Positions 17,427 to 25,734 of a DNA stretch of 64,000 nucleotides are shown here, piece by piece. The stretch's first letter is position 1. Each line of letters starts with the position of its first letter. A model generated the notes under the pieces. It saw only the letters and a list, made by a program, of their open reading frames with translations, was not told where the DNA came from and did not search any database. A program made the position numbers and the translations under genes. The stretch comes from Siminovitchia sediminis (GTDB lineage Bacteria > Bacillota > Bacilli > Bacillales > Bacillaceae_C): the NCBI RefSeq assembly GCF_042680885.1, contig NZ_JBHUEO010000113.1, positions 48,628 to 112,627 of the forward strand. Direction: 5' to 3'.

Positions 17427-17824
17427 CTGAAAGGAATTACACCTGTCTCTGTTAAAGGTCTATCGTATAAACCGATAGTAAAGTTAACAGAGCGGTTTCC
17501 TTCAGGAAATGCGGATCTGATTCAAGAAGCTCAATTGTTTTTAGATGATGCGGCTCCGTCGATTGCTGAGATCCCAAACGTAATAGAACTAGAGGGAACC
17601 GTCCAATTTCCACCCAACAGTTCCCTTCCACTTGGGATTTGTCTACAGCAAGGGCAAATGTGGTCATCCGGTACTTGACTGAAGAACACAAAATGGATGC
17701 AAATCTATTCAAAGCGGTCGGCTATGGCGAGTTTCGGCCTGTTTCAACAAATGACACTAAACAGGGCAGAAGCAATAATCGCCGTGTTGTTTTAATCATG
17801 ACTAATGAGGAAATGCTGAAATAA
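17427..17824 (+). pseudogene. Decayed MotB/MotS-type OmpA-domain fragment
   Basis: Two frames together spell the peptidoglycan-binding OmpA domain of a flagellar stator protein: RFPSGNADLIQEAQLFLDDA then IAEIPNVIELEG in one frame (to about 17590), and RPISTQQFPSTWDLSTARAN with VGYGEFRPVSTNDTKQGRSN and NRRV in the next. About ten bases seem to be missing where HTD of the usual EGHTD motif should stand. The membrane anchor and plug region are absent and there is no motA/motP partner. The scrap lies between fadE and yusI, where B. subtilis has nothing comparable. It is almost certainly non-functional. Confidence 0.7.
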
Positions 17825-17923
17825 TAGTAGAAGAATAAAGAATAAAAAAGGTTTTTTCATGGAAGTGTCGAATATAGTGTAATATTGACACTCCAAGAAC
17901 TTTAACGAAAGGAGGGTGATTGG

Positions 17924-18286
17924 ATGCCGTTGACCGTTTATGCTTATCCGCGTTGCGGGACTTGCCGAAAAGCAAAGAAATGGCTCGATGATCACCAAGT
18001 GGCTTACAATGAAATACATATCGTTGAACATCCTCCTTCAAAAGAAGAGTTGAAGGAACTGTATGAAAAAAGTGGGCTGGAACTAAAGAAATTTTTTAAT
18101 ACCAGTGGAAAAAAATATCGGGAACTCGGCCTGAAAGATAAAGTGAAAGAGGCATCGGATGAGGAGCTGCTGGAGATTCTCGCATCGGACGGCATGCTGA
18201 TCAAGCGCCCCATTGTCACGGATGGAGAAACTGTGACCGTCGGTTTCAAAGAAGAAACCTTTCAAGAAGTTTGGAACCGGGTATAG
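17924..18286 (+). CDS. yusI: ArsC/Spx-family protein YusI
   Basis: A 120-residue protein of the ArsC/Spx thioredoxin-fold family with an N-terminal YPRCGTCRKAKKWLDDHQ, so both cysteines of the CxxC are kept. The middle (FFNTSGKKYRELGLKDKV) and the C-terminal KRPIVTDG are typical. In this family the protein is either a thiol-dependent reductase or an RNA polymerase-binding regulator; for YusI the role is not established. The start has AAAGGAGGGTGAT upstream. Its position between fadE and gcvH matches B. subtilis. Confidence 0.88.
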   Translation: MPLTVYAYPRCGTCRKAKKWLDDHQVAYNEIHIVEHPPSKEELKELYEKSGLELKKFFNTSGKKYRELGLKDKVKEASDEELLEILASDGMLIKRPIVTDGETVTVGFKEETFQEVWNRV

Positions 18287-18310
18287 TAAGAACGTTTTCT
18301 TGCTTTCAAT

Positions 18311-18344
18311 ATGTACTTTATGTACATTTAAATAAGAATATAAT
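18311..18344 (+). promoter_or_regulatory. gcvH promoter with an operator-like dyad
   Basis: A perfect -10 box TATAAT stands at 18339-18344, 13 bases before the gcvH ribosome binding site. The dyad ATGTACtttatGTACAT (18311-18327) covers the expected -35 position, so it may bind a regulator. The -35 itself is poor. Confidence 0.45.
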
Positions 18345-18359
18345 GATGGAGGGATTTAC

Positions 18360-18743
18360 ATGAACACACCGGCAGAATTACGTTATTCAGAAGAGCATGA
18401 ATGGGTAAAAGAAGAAGGAGAAAAGGTACGAATCGGTATTACTGATTTTGCCCAATCTGAATTAGGAGATATTGTATTTGTTGAGCTTCCGGATGTAGGA
18501 GATGAAGTAACAGCTGACGAACCTTTTGGCAGCGTTGAGTCTGTAAAAACTGTTTCTGAACTGTATGCTCCAGTCAGCGGAAAAGTGGTTGAAGTAAACG
18601 AAGATTTAGAAGACAACCCTGAATTTGTCAATGAATCTCCTTATGAAAAAGCCTGGATGATCGTTGTAGAACCTTCGGACCGCAGTGAGTTTGATAACTT
18701 GATGTCAGCTGAAGATTATGAGAAAATGACCAGTGAGGAATAA
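18360..18743 (+). CDS. gcvH: Glycine cleavage system H protein
   Basis: A 127-residue lipoyl carrier. The lipoylation motif GSVESVKTVSELYAPVSG places the modified Lys at residue 63. H protein shuttles the aminomethyl group in glycine cleavage, and in Bacillus it is also the entry point of lipoyl relay to other lipoate-dependent complexes, which explains why it stands apart from gcvPT. The start follows GGAGGG. The order yusI-gcvH-yusF-yusE is that of B. subtilis, except that I find no yusG. Confidence 0.95.
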   Translation: MNTPAELRYSEEHEWVKEEGEKVRIGITDFAQSELGDIVFVELPDVGDEVTADEPFGSVESVKTVSELYAPVSGKVVEVNEDLEDNPEFVNESPYEKAWMIVVEPSDRSEFDNLMSAEDYEKMTSEE

Positions 18744-19000
18744 AATCGTATCGTAATTGGCATATGAACGTTACGATCCTGACAAAACAAAGGGATAAAA
18801 TACGGAGGCTGCTTTCTTGCCGGCTCCATGAAATTTGTCCGGGCAACGTTCAGGCTGTCTTTGAAGGCAGCATCATTTTCTTGGTGGGCGATGGTCGTAC
18901 ATAAGCAGACAGCCTGGCTGCACCCAGTGGATCATGTTTCAATTTGCGGCTGGGGGTATAAGTTTAATCTTAAGCATGGTGGTTGAGACAAGTATAAAAG

Positions 19001-19040
19001 AAAAATGCGCCTTGGGACCAATATCCAGGGTGCGTTTTTT
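19001..19040 (+). terminator. Rho-independent terminator between gcvH and yusF
   Basis: AATGCGCCTTGG and CCAGGGTGCGTT form a stem with G-U pairs and run straight into eight T. It ends about 20 bases before the yusF start, so yusF needs readthrough or a promoter within the last few bases. It may be an attenuator rather than a plain terminator. Confidence 0.7.
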
Positions 19041-19059
19041 TTCAATTGGAGCGCATAGG

Positions 19060-19413
19060 ATGAGTATACAGACAGACATTGTGATCATTGTAGAAGGTTT
19101 ATCGGATAAAAAACGATTGACGCAGGTCATTAAAGACCCGGTTGACATTATTTGTACAAACGGTACAATCGGATTATCCAAGCTGGATGAGCTTATTGAG
19201 GAACTGGAAGGACGAGACATTTTTATTCTTGCAGATTCTGACCCCTCCGGTGATCGGCTAAGAAAGCAGTTAAAGCGAGAATTCCCCATGGCCAGGCACC
19301 TGTATATTGATCGTAAATTCAGGGAAGTGGCGACAGCTCCGCTGGAGCATTTAGCTCAGATATTATTAAGAGCAAGAATTGATGTTCATGCACAGTATCT
19401 TTATAAAGGATGA
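19060..19413 (+). CDS. yusF: Toprim-domain protein YusF
   Basis: A 117-residue protein consisting of a Toprim domain: IVIIVEGLSDKKRLTQVI carries the conserved Glu, and FILADSDPSGDRLRKQLK the DxD. Stand-alone Toprim proteins of this kind resemble ribonuclease M5 and DnaG catalytic cores, but no substrate is known for YusF. ATG 19060, with GGAG nine bases before, is preferred over ATG 18934, because the upstream codons run through the terminator hairpin. It is followed after nine bases by yusE. Confidence 0.8.
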   Translation: MSIQTDIVIIVEGLSDKKRLTQVIKDPVDIICTNGTIGLSKLDELIEELEGRDIFILADSDPSGDRLRKQLKREFPMARHLYIDRKFREVATAPLEHLAQILLRARIDVHAQYLYKG

Positions 19414-19422
19414 AACAACAAT

Positions 19423-19740
19423 ATGGAAGAGTGGACCAAAGAAGAGATTCGTCACACCATGGCCGAACAAGAGCACGCTTTTATTTATTTTTACACCCCC
19501 CTATGCGGAACATGCCAAGTGGCAGGAAGAATGCTGGAGATTGTTGAAAAAATTACGGATACATCCATCGGTAAGGCTGACTTGAATTATATGCCTGACC
19601 TGGCGATGGAGTTAAAGATTGAAAGTGTCCCTTGTCTATTCATTCTTCAAAAGGGTGTTCCGGCAGAAAAAGTATATGCTTTCCGCTCAGTACCCCATTT
19701 ACTTGAAATCATCCGAGAATATATAGGAAACAACTGTTAA
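19423..19740 (+). CDS. yusE: Thioredoxin-like protein YusE
   Basis: A 105-residue thioredoxin-fold protein with the redox motif PLCGTCQVAGRML (CGTC instead of the CGPC of classical thioredoxin) and a cis-Pro in IESVPCLFIL. It has no signal peptide and is therefore cytoplasmic. It is probably a thiol-disulfide exchange protein of unknown partner. It forms a pair with yusF. Confidence 0.87.
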   Translation: MEEWTKEEIRHTMAEQEHAFIYFYTPLCGTCQVAGRMLEIVEKITDTSIGKADLNYMPDLAMELKIESVPCLFILQKGVPAEKVYAFRSVPHLLEIIREYIGNNC

Positions 19741-19863
19741 TAGAAAGAATTCCGTTTAGATCACGCTTCATTCGGGAAGATAGAGAGTACCCGGGAAATC
19801 GGGTACCAAAAACGAAAGGAATGGTTTTTTATTCACCCCTTAAAGCTTCAATACACAACTGAT

Positions 19864-20022
19864 ATGGAAAAAGCACTTCATAAGGCACACGGTATCGGTT
19901 ACGAAACGTACAGGCAGGACTGTGACAAAAGAATCGAAGTTGAAAAGCGCCGTGAAGAGGATTATGTGGAGTCGAGAATTGTGGCTGCGAATATAGGAGG
20001 GACCCTTTCGTCAAAAATGTAA
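19864..20022 (+). CDS. Small charged ORF before the suf operon, unknown
   Basis: A 52-codon frame from ATG 19864 reads MEKALHKAHGIGYETYRQDC and then RIEVEKRREEDYVESRIVAA, ending NIGGTLSSKM. Its composition is protein-like and a terminator follows nine bases after the stop. The start is not supported by a good ribosome binding site. The frame stays open upstream to 19744, and AAAGGA at 19815-19820 precedes an ATG in another frame, so the real gene may have a frameshift or a longer N-terminus. I do not recognise the family. Confidence 0.4.
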   Translation: MEKALHKAHGIGYETYRQDCDKRIEVEKRREEDYVESRIVAANIGGTLSSKM

Positions 20023-20030
20023 ATAAAATG

Positions 20031-20071
20031 AGGCTGATCTGTTAAAAATATACAGATCAGCCTATTTTTAT
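20031..20071 (+). terminator. Rho-independent terminator upstream of suf
   Basis: A perfect 12-bp stem, AGGCTGATCTGT with ACAGATCAGCCT, around a 9-base loop is followed by ATTTTTATT. Confidence 0.9.
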
Positions 20072-20122
20072 TGAGAAGGTTCTCAAATAAACAAAGGTAA
20101 TTTCATTTATTCCGGCTGCTTG

Positions 20123-20151
20123 TTGATAATTATTTTAAAATAAGCTAAGAT
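20123..20151 (+). promoter_or_regulatory. Candidate sigma-A promoter of sufCDSUB
   Basis: TTGATA at 20123-20128 and TAAGAT at 20146-20151 are separated by 17 bases, about 45 bases before the sufC ribosome binding site and after the preceding terminator. Confidence 0.5.
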
Positions 20152-20209
20152 GGAATAGTAATTAAAAGAAGATAGAGAGAAAATATTTCTAATTATGGAG
20201 GTAATGAGG

Positions 20210-20992
20210 ATGGCTTCAACGTTAACAATCCAAGATCTTAATGTATCCATTGACGATAAAGAGATCTTAAAAGGAGTAAACATCAGTATAAATGGTGGAG
20301 AAGTCCACGCAGTCATGGGTCCAAATGGTACAGGGAAATCAACTTTAGCCTCTGCGATTATGGGCCATCCACGATATACGGTTACGAACGGAAGCATTAC
20401 GCTTGATGGACAGGATGTGTTGGAAATGGAAGTGGACGAACGGGCACGTGCCGGTTTGTTTTCAGCCATGCAATATCCAAGTGAAATCAGCGGAGTAACA
20501 AATGCTGAGTTTTTGAGAACTGCTATGAATGCCCGCCGTGAAGAAGGGAAGGAAATATCTTTAATGAAGTTCATTAAACAAATGGACAAAGAAATGGAAC
20601 TTCTCGAAATGGATCCTGACATGGCTCAGCGCTATTTAAACGAAGGGTTCTCAGGCGGAGAAAAGAAACGCAACGAAATCCTTCAACTATTAATGTTGAA
20701 ACCAAAATTTGCCATACTTGATGAAATTGACTCAGGTCTTGATATAGATGCTTTAAAAGTTGTATCCAAAGGAATTAATAAGATGAGAGGCGATGATTTT
20801 GGGTGCCTCGTCATTACTCACTACCAACGGCTTCTCAACTATATTACACCAGACTATGTGCATGTCATGATGCAAGGCCGAATTGTGAAATCAGGCGGTC
20901 CTGAACTGGCTCACCGTCTGGAAGCAGAAGGTTATGACTGGGTAAAAGAAGAGCTTGGAATCGAAGACGAGACTGTTGGCCAAGAAGCATAA
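20210..20992 (+). CDS. sufC: SufC: Fe-S assembly ATPase
   Basis: A 260-residue ABC-type ATPase of the SufBCD scaffold. Walker A (GPNGTGKST), the signature FSGGEKKRNE and Walker B (FAILDEIDSGLD) are intact. SufC hydrolyses ATP to drive cluster assembly on SufB-SufD and is not a transporter. ATG 20210 has GGAGGT seven bases upstream and is preferred over ATG 20195. It is the first gene of the sufCDSUB operon, in the same order as in B. subtilis, and the next gene follows 17 bases later. Confidence 0.97.
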   Translation: MASTLTIQDLNVSIDDKEILKGVNISINGGEVHAVMGPNGTGKSTLASAIMGHPRYTVTNGSITLDGQDVLEMEVDERARAGLFSAMQYPSEISGVTNAEFLRTAMNARREEGKEISLMKFIKQMDKEMELLEMDPDMAQRYLNEGFSGGEKKRNEILQLLMLKPKFAILDEIDSGLDIDALKVVSKGINKMRGDDFGCLVITHYQRLLNYITPDYVHVMMQGRIVKSGGPELAHRLEAEGYDWVKEELGIEDETVGQEA

Positions 20993-21009
20993 GTGGTAGG
21001 AGGATGGAA

Positions 21010-22320
21010 ATGACAATTGATACGAAAATGACAATAGATCAAGATTATATTCGTTCTTTTTCCAGTAAACATGATGAACCTGCATTGTTTACCGAGTTGC
21101 GGCTAAAGGCTTGGGAACTGGCTCAAGACCTGCCAATGCCCAAACCGGACAAGACAAGAATTACAAATTGGAATTTTACAGAGTTTCCGAAACATGAAGC
21201 GGAAAGCACCACTTATCAATCGCTGGCGGATCTGCCGGAAGTGGCGAAATCAGTTGTACATGCAGATGACCGAAATCAGAACTTGTATATTCAACATAAT
21301 CAGAAAGCTGCTTATCTGTCGCTTTCCGATGAATTGAAAAAGCAAGGAGTACTATTTACTGACCTTTTCACTGCGCTCCGTGAGCATGGAGATCTTGTAA
21401 AAAAATACTTCATGACGGATGCAGTAAAAGTGGATGAACATAAATTAACTGCTTTTCATGCAGCGCTGGTAAACGGCGGAGCGTTTTTGTATATTCCAAA
21501 AAATGTGGAAGTTAAGGAGCCTATTCAGGCTGTTTATATATTTGATGATAAGGAAGCGGCGATGGTCAATCATGTGATCATCGTAGCAGATGATCATAGT
21601 TCAGTGACCTATGTCGAGAACTATGTATCAACAAATGATGAAGTCAATAACATTGTCAACATTGTATCTGAAGTAATTGTCAATGCGAATGCACGTGTGG
21701 TTTATGGAGCGGTTGATACCATTGCCGAAGGGTCAACCGTTTATGTAAACCGCCGAGGGATCACAGGTCCGGATGCTGATTTGGATTGGGCGCTCGGGAT
21801 GATGAACGATGGAAATACAATTGCCGAAAACAAAACCAATCTGATAGGCCAAGGATCCAAAGGAGATGCCAAAACGGTTGTTCTCGGCAGGGGAAATCAA
21901 ACTCAAAACTTCACAACAAGTGTTATTCATTTTGGCAGAAATACGGAAGGGTTTATTTTGAACCATGGTGTCATGAAAGACGCTGCATCTTCGATTTTTA
22001 ACGGTATTGGAAAAATTGAAAAAGGCGCATCAAAATCAAACGCTGAACAAGAATCACGCGTGCTGATGCTGAGCGAAAAAGCCAGAGGAGATGCAAACCC
22101 TATTCTGCTGATTGACGAAGATGATGTAATGGCAGGGCATGCGGCATCCGTAGGACGTGTCGATCCGGTACAGCTTTACTACATGATGAGCCGTGGTATT
22201 TCCAAAGCGGATGCTGAACGCCTGATCATTCACGGGTTCCTGGCCCCGGTTGTGGAAAAGCTGCCGATTGAAGCAGTAAAAAGCCAATTGACAGAACTCA
22301 TCGAAAGGAAAATGCGATAA
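21010..22320 (+). CDS. sufD: SufD: Fe-S cluster assembly scaffold subunit
   Basis: A 436-residue SufBD-family protein with the beta-helix core and the C-terminal motif MSRGISKADAERLIIHGFLA. SufD pairs with SufB and SufC and assists iron acquisition in the complex. Two ATG codons lie six bases apart. The second (21010) has AGGAGG six bases before it; the first lies directly on that site. The stop overlaps the sufS start by one base. Confidence 0.97.
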   Translation: MTIDTKMTIDQDYIRSFSSKHDEPALFTELRLKAWELAQDLPMPKPDKTRITNWNFTEFPKHEAESTTYQSLADLPEVAKSVVHADDRNQNLYIQHNQKAAYLSLSDELKKQGVLFTDLFTALREHGDLVKKYFMTDAVKVDEHKLTAFHAALVNGGAFLYIPKNVEVKEPIQAVYIFDDKEAAMVNHVIIVADDHSSVTYVENYVSTNDEVNNIVNIVSEVIVNANARVVYGAVDTIAEGSTVYVNRRGITGPDADLDWALGMMNDGNTIAENKTNLIGQGSKGDAKTVVLGRGNQTQNFTTSVIHFGRNTEGFILNHGVMKDAASSIFNGIGKIEKGASKSNAEQESRVLMLSEKARGDANPILLIDEDDVMAGHAASVGRVDPVQLYYMMSRGISKADAERLIIHGFLAPVVEKLPIEAVKSQLTELIERKMR

Positions 22321-23549
22321 TGATAGCGAGCGAAGTTAGGAAACAATTCCCGATTCTTGACCAAGAAGTCAATGGCCACCCGCTCGTTTATCTGGACAGT
22401 GCGGCTACTTCCCAAAAGCCTGTCCAGGTCATTGAAGCCATCGATGAATACTACAGGGGATATAACTCCAATGTTCACCGTGGAGTCCATACATTGGGTA
22501 CAAGGGCAACTGATAAGTATGAAGGTGCCAGGGAAAAAGTAAGACGGTTTATCCATGCCTCTTCAACAGAAGAAATTATTTTCACCCGCGGAACGACAAC
22601 AGCCATCAACACCATTGCGAAAAGCTACGGCCGGGCAAATGTTGAAAAAGGTGATGAAATTGTCATTACGTATTTGGAACACCACAGCAACATTATTCCA
22701 TGGCAGCAACTGGCCAAGGAAAAAGGAGCAGAGCTTAAGTACATTCCTTTGCTGGATGATGGCTCTATCCACATGGAAGAAGCGAAAAACATCATCAATG
22801 AACGCACAAAAATCGTTTCAACTTCGCATGTGTCCAACGTTTTGGGAGTCATTAACCCTATCAAGGAATTGGCAGCCATTGCTCATAGTCACGGAGCTGT
22901 AATGGTAGTGGATGGTGCACAGGGTGCTCCGCATATGAAAGTGGATGTCCAGGACTTGGACTGTGATTTTTATGCTTTTTCAGGCCATAAAATGTGTGCA
23001 CCGACTGGAATTGGTGTATTATATGGAAAGAAAGAGCATTTGGAGAAGATGGAGCCCGTAGAGTTCGGCGGTGAAATGATTGATTTTGTCGGATTATATG
23101 AATCCACATGGAAAGAGCTTCCCTGGAAATTTGAAGGGGGAACTCCAATTATTGCCGGAGCGATTGGTTTGGGAGCGGCCATTGACTTTCTTACTGACAT
23201 TGGCTCTGAAGCGATTTTAGAGCATGAGCACAAGCTGGCCGCCTATGCTCTTGAAAAAATGTCCGAAATTGACAACCTGACAATCTATGGACCGCTGGAA
23301 GCTGAAAAACGCGCAGGAGTCATCACGTTTAATATCGAAGATGTTCATCCGCATGATGTGGCAACAGTGCTCGATTCTGAAGGTATTGCAGTGCGTGCCG
23401 GGCATCATTGCGCACAGCCCCTTATGAAGTGGCTGGATGTTTCAGCAACAGCAAGGGCAAGCTTTTATTTATATAACACTGAGCAAGACATTGACAGACT
23501 TGTTGAAGGCCTTGTTAAAACAAAGGAGTATTTCACGAATGTCTTTTAA
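22320..23549 (+). CDS. sufS: SufS: cysteine desulfurase
   Basis: A 409-residue PLP-dependent cysteine desulfurase that donates sulfur to SufU. The PLP-binding Lys is in FYAFSGHKMCAPTG and the persulfide-carrying Cys in RAGHHCAQPLMKW near the C-terminus. The N-terminal YLDSAATSQKP is typical of group II enzymes. It overlaps sufD by one base at the start and sufU by eleven bases at the end, so translation is coupled along the operon. Confidence 0.97.
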   Translation: MIASEVRKQFPILDQEVNGHPLVYLDSAATSQKPVQVIEAIDEYYRGYNSNVHRGVHTLGTRATDKYEGAREKVRRFIHASSTEEIIFTRGTTTAINTIAKSYGRANVEKGDEIVITYLEHHSNIIPWQQLAKEKGAELKYIPLLDDGSIHMEEAKNIINERTKIVSTSHVSNVLGVINPIKELAAIAHSHGAVMVVDGAQGAPHMKVDVQDLDCDFYAFSGHKMCAPTGIGVLYGKKEHLEKMEPVEFGGEMIDFVGLYESTWKELPWKFEGGTPIIAGAIGLGAAIDFLTDIGSEAILEHEHKLAAYALEKMSEIDNLTIYGPLEAEKRAGVITFNIEDVHPHDVATVLDSEGIAVRAGHHCAQPLMKWLDVSATARASFYLYNTEQDIDRLVEGLVKTKEYFTNVF

Positions 23550-23976
23550 TAACCTTGATAGTCTATATCGTCAAGTGATTATGGATCATTATAAAAATCC
23601 CCGTAACAAAGGGTATGTAGAAGACGGAAGTTTGACGGTCGATATGAATAACCCGACTTGTGGGGACCGGATCCATCTCACAATGAAAGTCGAAGACGGA
23701 AAAGTAACTGATGCCAAGTTCGATGGAGAAGGCTGCTCCATTTCAATGGCTTCCGCTTCCATGATGACGCAGGCGGTGATCGGCCAGAATACGGAAGATG
23801 CCTTGAAATTATCGGAAATTTTTTCGGAAATGATCCAAGGAAAAGATATTGACGATGATGACCTGGATCTTGGTGATATAGAAGCTCTACAGGGGGTTTC
23901 GAAATTTCCGGCGCGGATCAAATGTGCAACATTGGCGTGGAAAGCGATGGAAAAAGGAATTAAGGAACAACAATAA
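23539..23976 (+). CDS. sufU: SufU: zinc-dependent sulfurtransferase
   Basis: A 145-residue IscU-like protein. The three Cys ligands of the Bacillus type are seen in NPTCGDRI, GEGCSISMASASMM and IKCATLAW. In Bacillus SufU binds zinc and accepts the persulfide from SufS rather than acting as a cluster scaffold. The start ATG 23539 lies inside the end of sufS, and AAGGAG precedes it by 11 bases. Confidence 0.96.
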   Translation: MSFNNLDSLYRQVIMDHYKNPRNKGYVEDGSLTVDMNNPTCGDRIHLTMKVEDGKVTDAKFDGEGCSISMASASMMTQAVIGQNTEDALKLSEIFSEMIQGKDIDDDDLDLGDIEALQGVSKFPARIKCATLAWKAMEKGIKEQQ

Positions 23977-23996
23977 AGAATGGAGGAATGGGATCA

Positions 23997-25397
23997 ATGG
24001 CTAAAAATGCACCTCAAATAGGCGGCGAGTATAAGTATGGCTTCCGTGACCGTGACGTTTCCGTTTACCGCTCAGAGCGGGGTTTAACACGTGAAGTTGT
24101 CGAAGAGATCTCTAAAATGAAAGAAGAGCCTCAGTGGATGCTGGACTTTCGGCTTAAATCCCTGGAGCATTTTTACAAAATGCCTATGCCGCAGTGGGGC
24201 GGGGACTTAAATGCCCTCAATTTTGATGAAATCAGATACTATGTAAAGCCGTCTGAGCATACGGAGCGTTCTTGGGATGAAGTTCCTGATGAGATTAAGC
24301 AGACCTTTGATAAGCTGGGAATACCGGAGGCGGAGCAAAAGTGGCTTGCAGGGGTTTCCGCACAGTATGAATCGGAAGTGGTTTACCATAATATGAAAGA
24401 AGATCTCGAGAAAATGGGGATCGTCTTTAAAGATACGGATTCCGCTTTGAAGGAAAACGAGGATATTTTCAAGGAACACTGGGCAACTGTCATTCCTCCA
24501 ACTGATAATAAATTTGCTGCGTTAAACTCAGCTGTCTGGTCAGGCGGATCGTTTATTTATGTACCGCCAGGTGTAAAAGTAGATACACCGCTCCAGGCCT
24601 ATTTCCGAATTAACTCGGAAAATATGGGGCAGTTCGAGCGTACACTGATTATTGTGGATGAAGGAGCACATGTGCACTATGTAGAAGGGTGTACTGCACC
24701 GACTTATACTACAAACTCTCTTCACAGTGCGGTTGTTGAAATTATTGTGAAAAAAGACGGTTACTGCCGGTATACAACGATTCAAAACTGGGCCAATAAC
24801 GTTTATAACCTTGTGACGAAGCGTGCTGTTTGCCATGAGCATGCAACCATGGAATGGATTGACGGCAACTTTGGTTCCAAGCTGACCATGAAATATCCTG
24901 CTGTTCTGTTGAAAGGTGAAGGAGCAAGAGGATTGACACTTTCCATTGCCATGGCAGGAAAAGGACAGCATCAGGATTCAGGTGCTAAAATGATGCACTT
25001 GGCGCCAAATACGACATCATCCATCGTTTCCAAATCCATGTCACAGCATGGAGGAAAAGTAACTTATCGTGGAATTGTCCACTTTGGCCGCAAAGCGGAC
25101 GGTGCACGTTCAAATATTGAATGTGACACCATGATTCTGGATGACAAATCCACATCTGATACGATTCCTTATAACGAAATTCTTAATGACAATATTTCTT
25201 TGGAGCATGAAGCGAAAGTTTCCAAAGTTTCCGAAGAACAGCTCTTCTATTTGATGAGCCGCGGAATTAGTGAACAGGAAGCTGTAGAAATGATTGTCAT
25301 GGGCTTCATCGAACCGTTTACCAAAGAGCTTCCAATGGAATATGCGGTTGAAATGAACCGACTGATCAAGTTCGAGATGGAAGGTTCTATTGGTTAA
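23997..25397 (+). CDS. sufB: SufB: Fe-S cluster scaffold
   Basis: A 466-residue SufB protein with YKYGFRDRDVSVYRSERGL at the N-terminus and the conserved beta-helix core ending in MSRGISEQEAVEMIVMGFIE. SufB carries the nascent cluster in the SufBC2D complex. ATG 23997 is preferred over ATG 23988, because GGAGG at 23982-23986 is only one base from the first but ten from the second. It is the last gene of the operon and a terminator follows. Confidence 0.97.
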   Translation: MAKNAPQIGGEYKYGFRDRDVSVYRSERGLTREVVEEISKMKEEPQWMLDFRLKSLEHFYKMPMPQWGGDLNALNFDEIRYYVKPSEHTERSWDEVPDEIKQTFDKLGIPEAEQKWLAGVSAQYESEVVYHNMKEDLEKMGIVFKDTDSALKENEDIFKEHWATVIPPTDNKFAALNSAVWSGGSFIYVPPGVKVDTPLQAYFRINSENMGQFERTLIIVDEGAHVHYVEGCTAPTYTTNSLHSAVVEIIVKKDGYCRYTTIQNWANNVYNLVTKRAVCHEHATMEWIDGNFGSKLTMKYPAVLLKGEGARGLTLSIAMAGKGQHQDSGAKMMHLAPNTTSSIVSKSMSQHGGKVTYRGIVHFGRKADGARSNIECDTMILDDKSTSDTIPYNEILNDNISLEHEAKVSKVSEEQLFYLMSRGISEQEAVEMIVMGFIEPFTKELPMEYAVEMNRLIKFEMEGSIG

Positions 25398-25406
25398 TTC
25401 ATACCA

Positions 25407-25443
25407 AACCCTTGTTGCATGAGGCAGCAAGGGTCTTTGTTTT
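25407..25443 (+). terminator. Rho-independent terminator of the suf operon
   Basis: ACCCTTG(T)TGC pairs with GCAGCAAGGGT around a small loop and runs into CTTTGTTTTA. Confidence 0.75.
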
Positions 25444-25516
25444 ATTTGCGGATGCTGTCTTCGTTAGCATCTGGGCAACTTGTTGAAAAAATAAAGCATC
25501 ACGGATGTCTGGTTTA

Positions 25517-25639
25517 TTAGTTATTTTGTTGTTCTTTTAACTCTTTCATTTCCTTTTCCAGGCGATCCAATCGTTCAAGAATCGGCTGGATGGCTTCATT
25601 TAATAACGTGCGTAATCTCTCCTGCTTTTCATGATCCAT
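25517..25639 (-). CDS. Small helical (coiled-coil) protein of 40 residues
   Basis: On the minus strand ATG 25639 stands eight bases after AGGAGG, an excellent start site. The frame reads MDHEKQERLRTLLNEAIQPI then LERLDRLEKEMKELKEQQNN. Leucines recur at heptad spacing and the rest is charged, so a short amphipathic or dimeric helix is expected. I do not recognise a family. The strong ribosome binding site and the protein-like composition argue that it is real. Confidence 0.65.
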   Translation of the reverse strand: MDHEKQERLRTLLNEAIQPILERLDRLEKEMKELKEQQNN

Positions 25640-25734
25640 GATGCATACCTCCTAAGTAGGTTTGTTTACTGTTTTTATCATACCAAAAAGCCTCATGTAA
25701 ATATGTGATATATGTCACAGTCTTGCTTGTGAGC

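Noticed and set aside
18764..18904. 46-codon plus-strand frame in the gcvH-yusF spacer as yusG
   Set aside because: It has no ribosome binding site, does not resemble YusG as I know it, and overlaps the inverted repeat.
20195..20209. Upstream ATG as the sufC start
   Set aside because: It lies on the GGAGGT ribosome binding site; ATG 20210 has the correct distance and family length.
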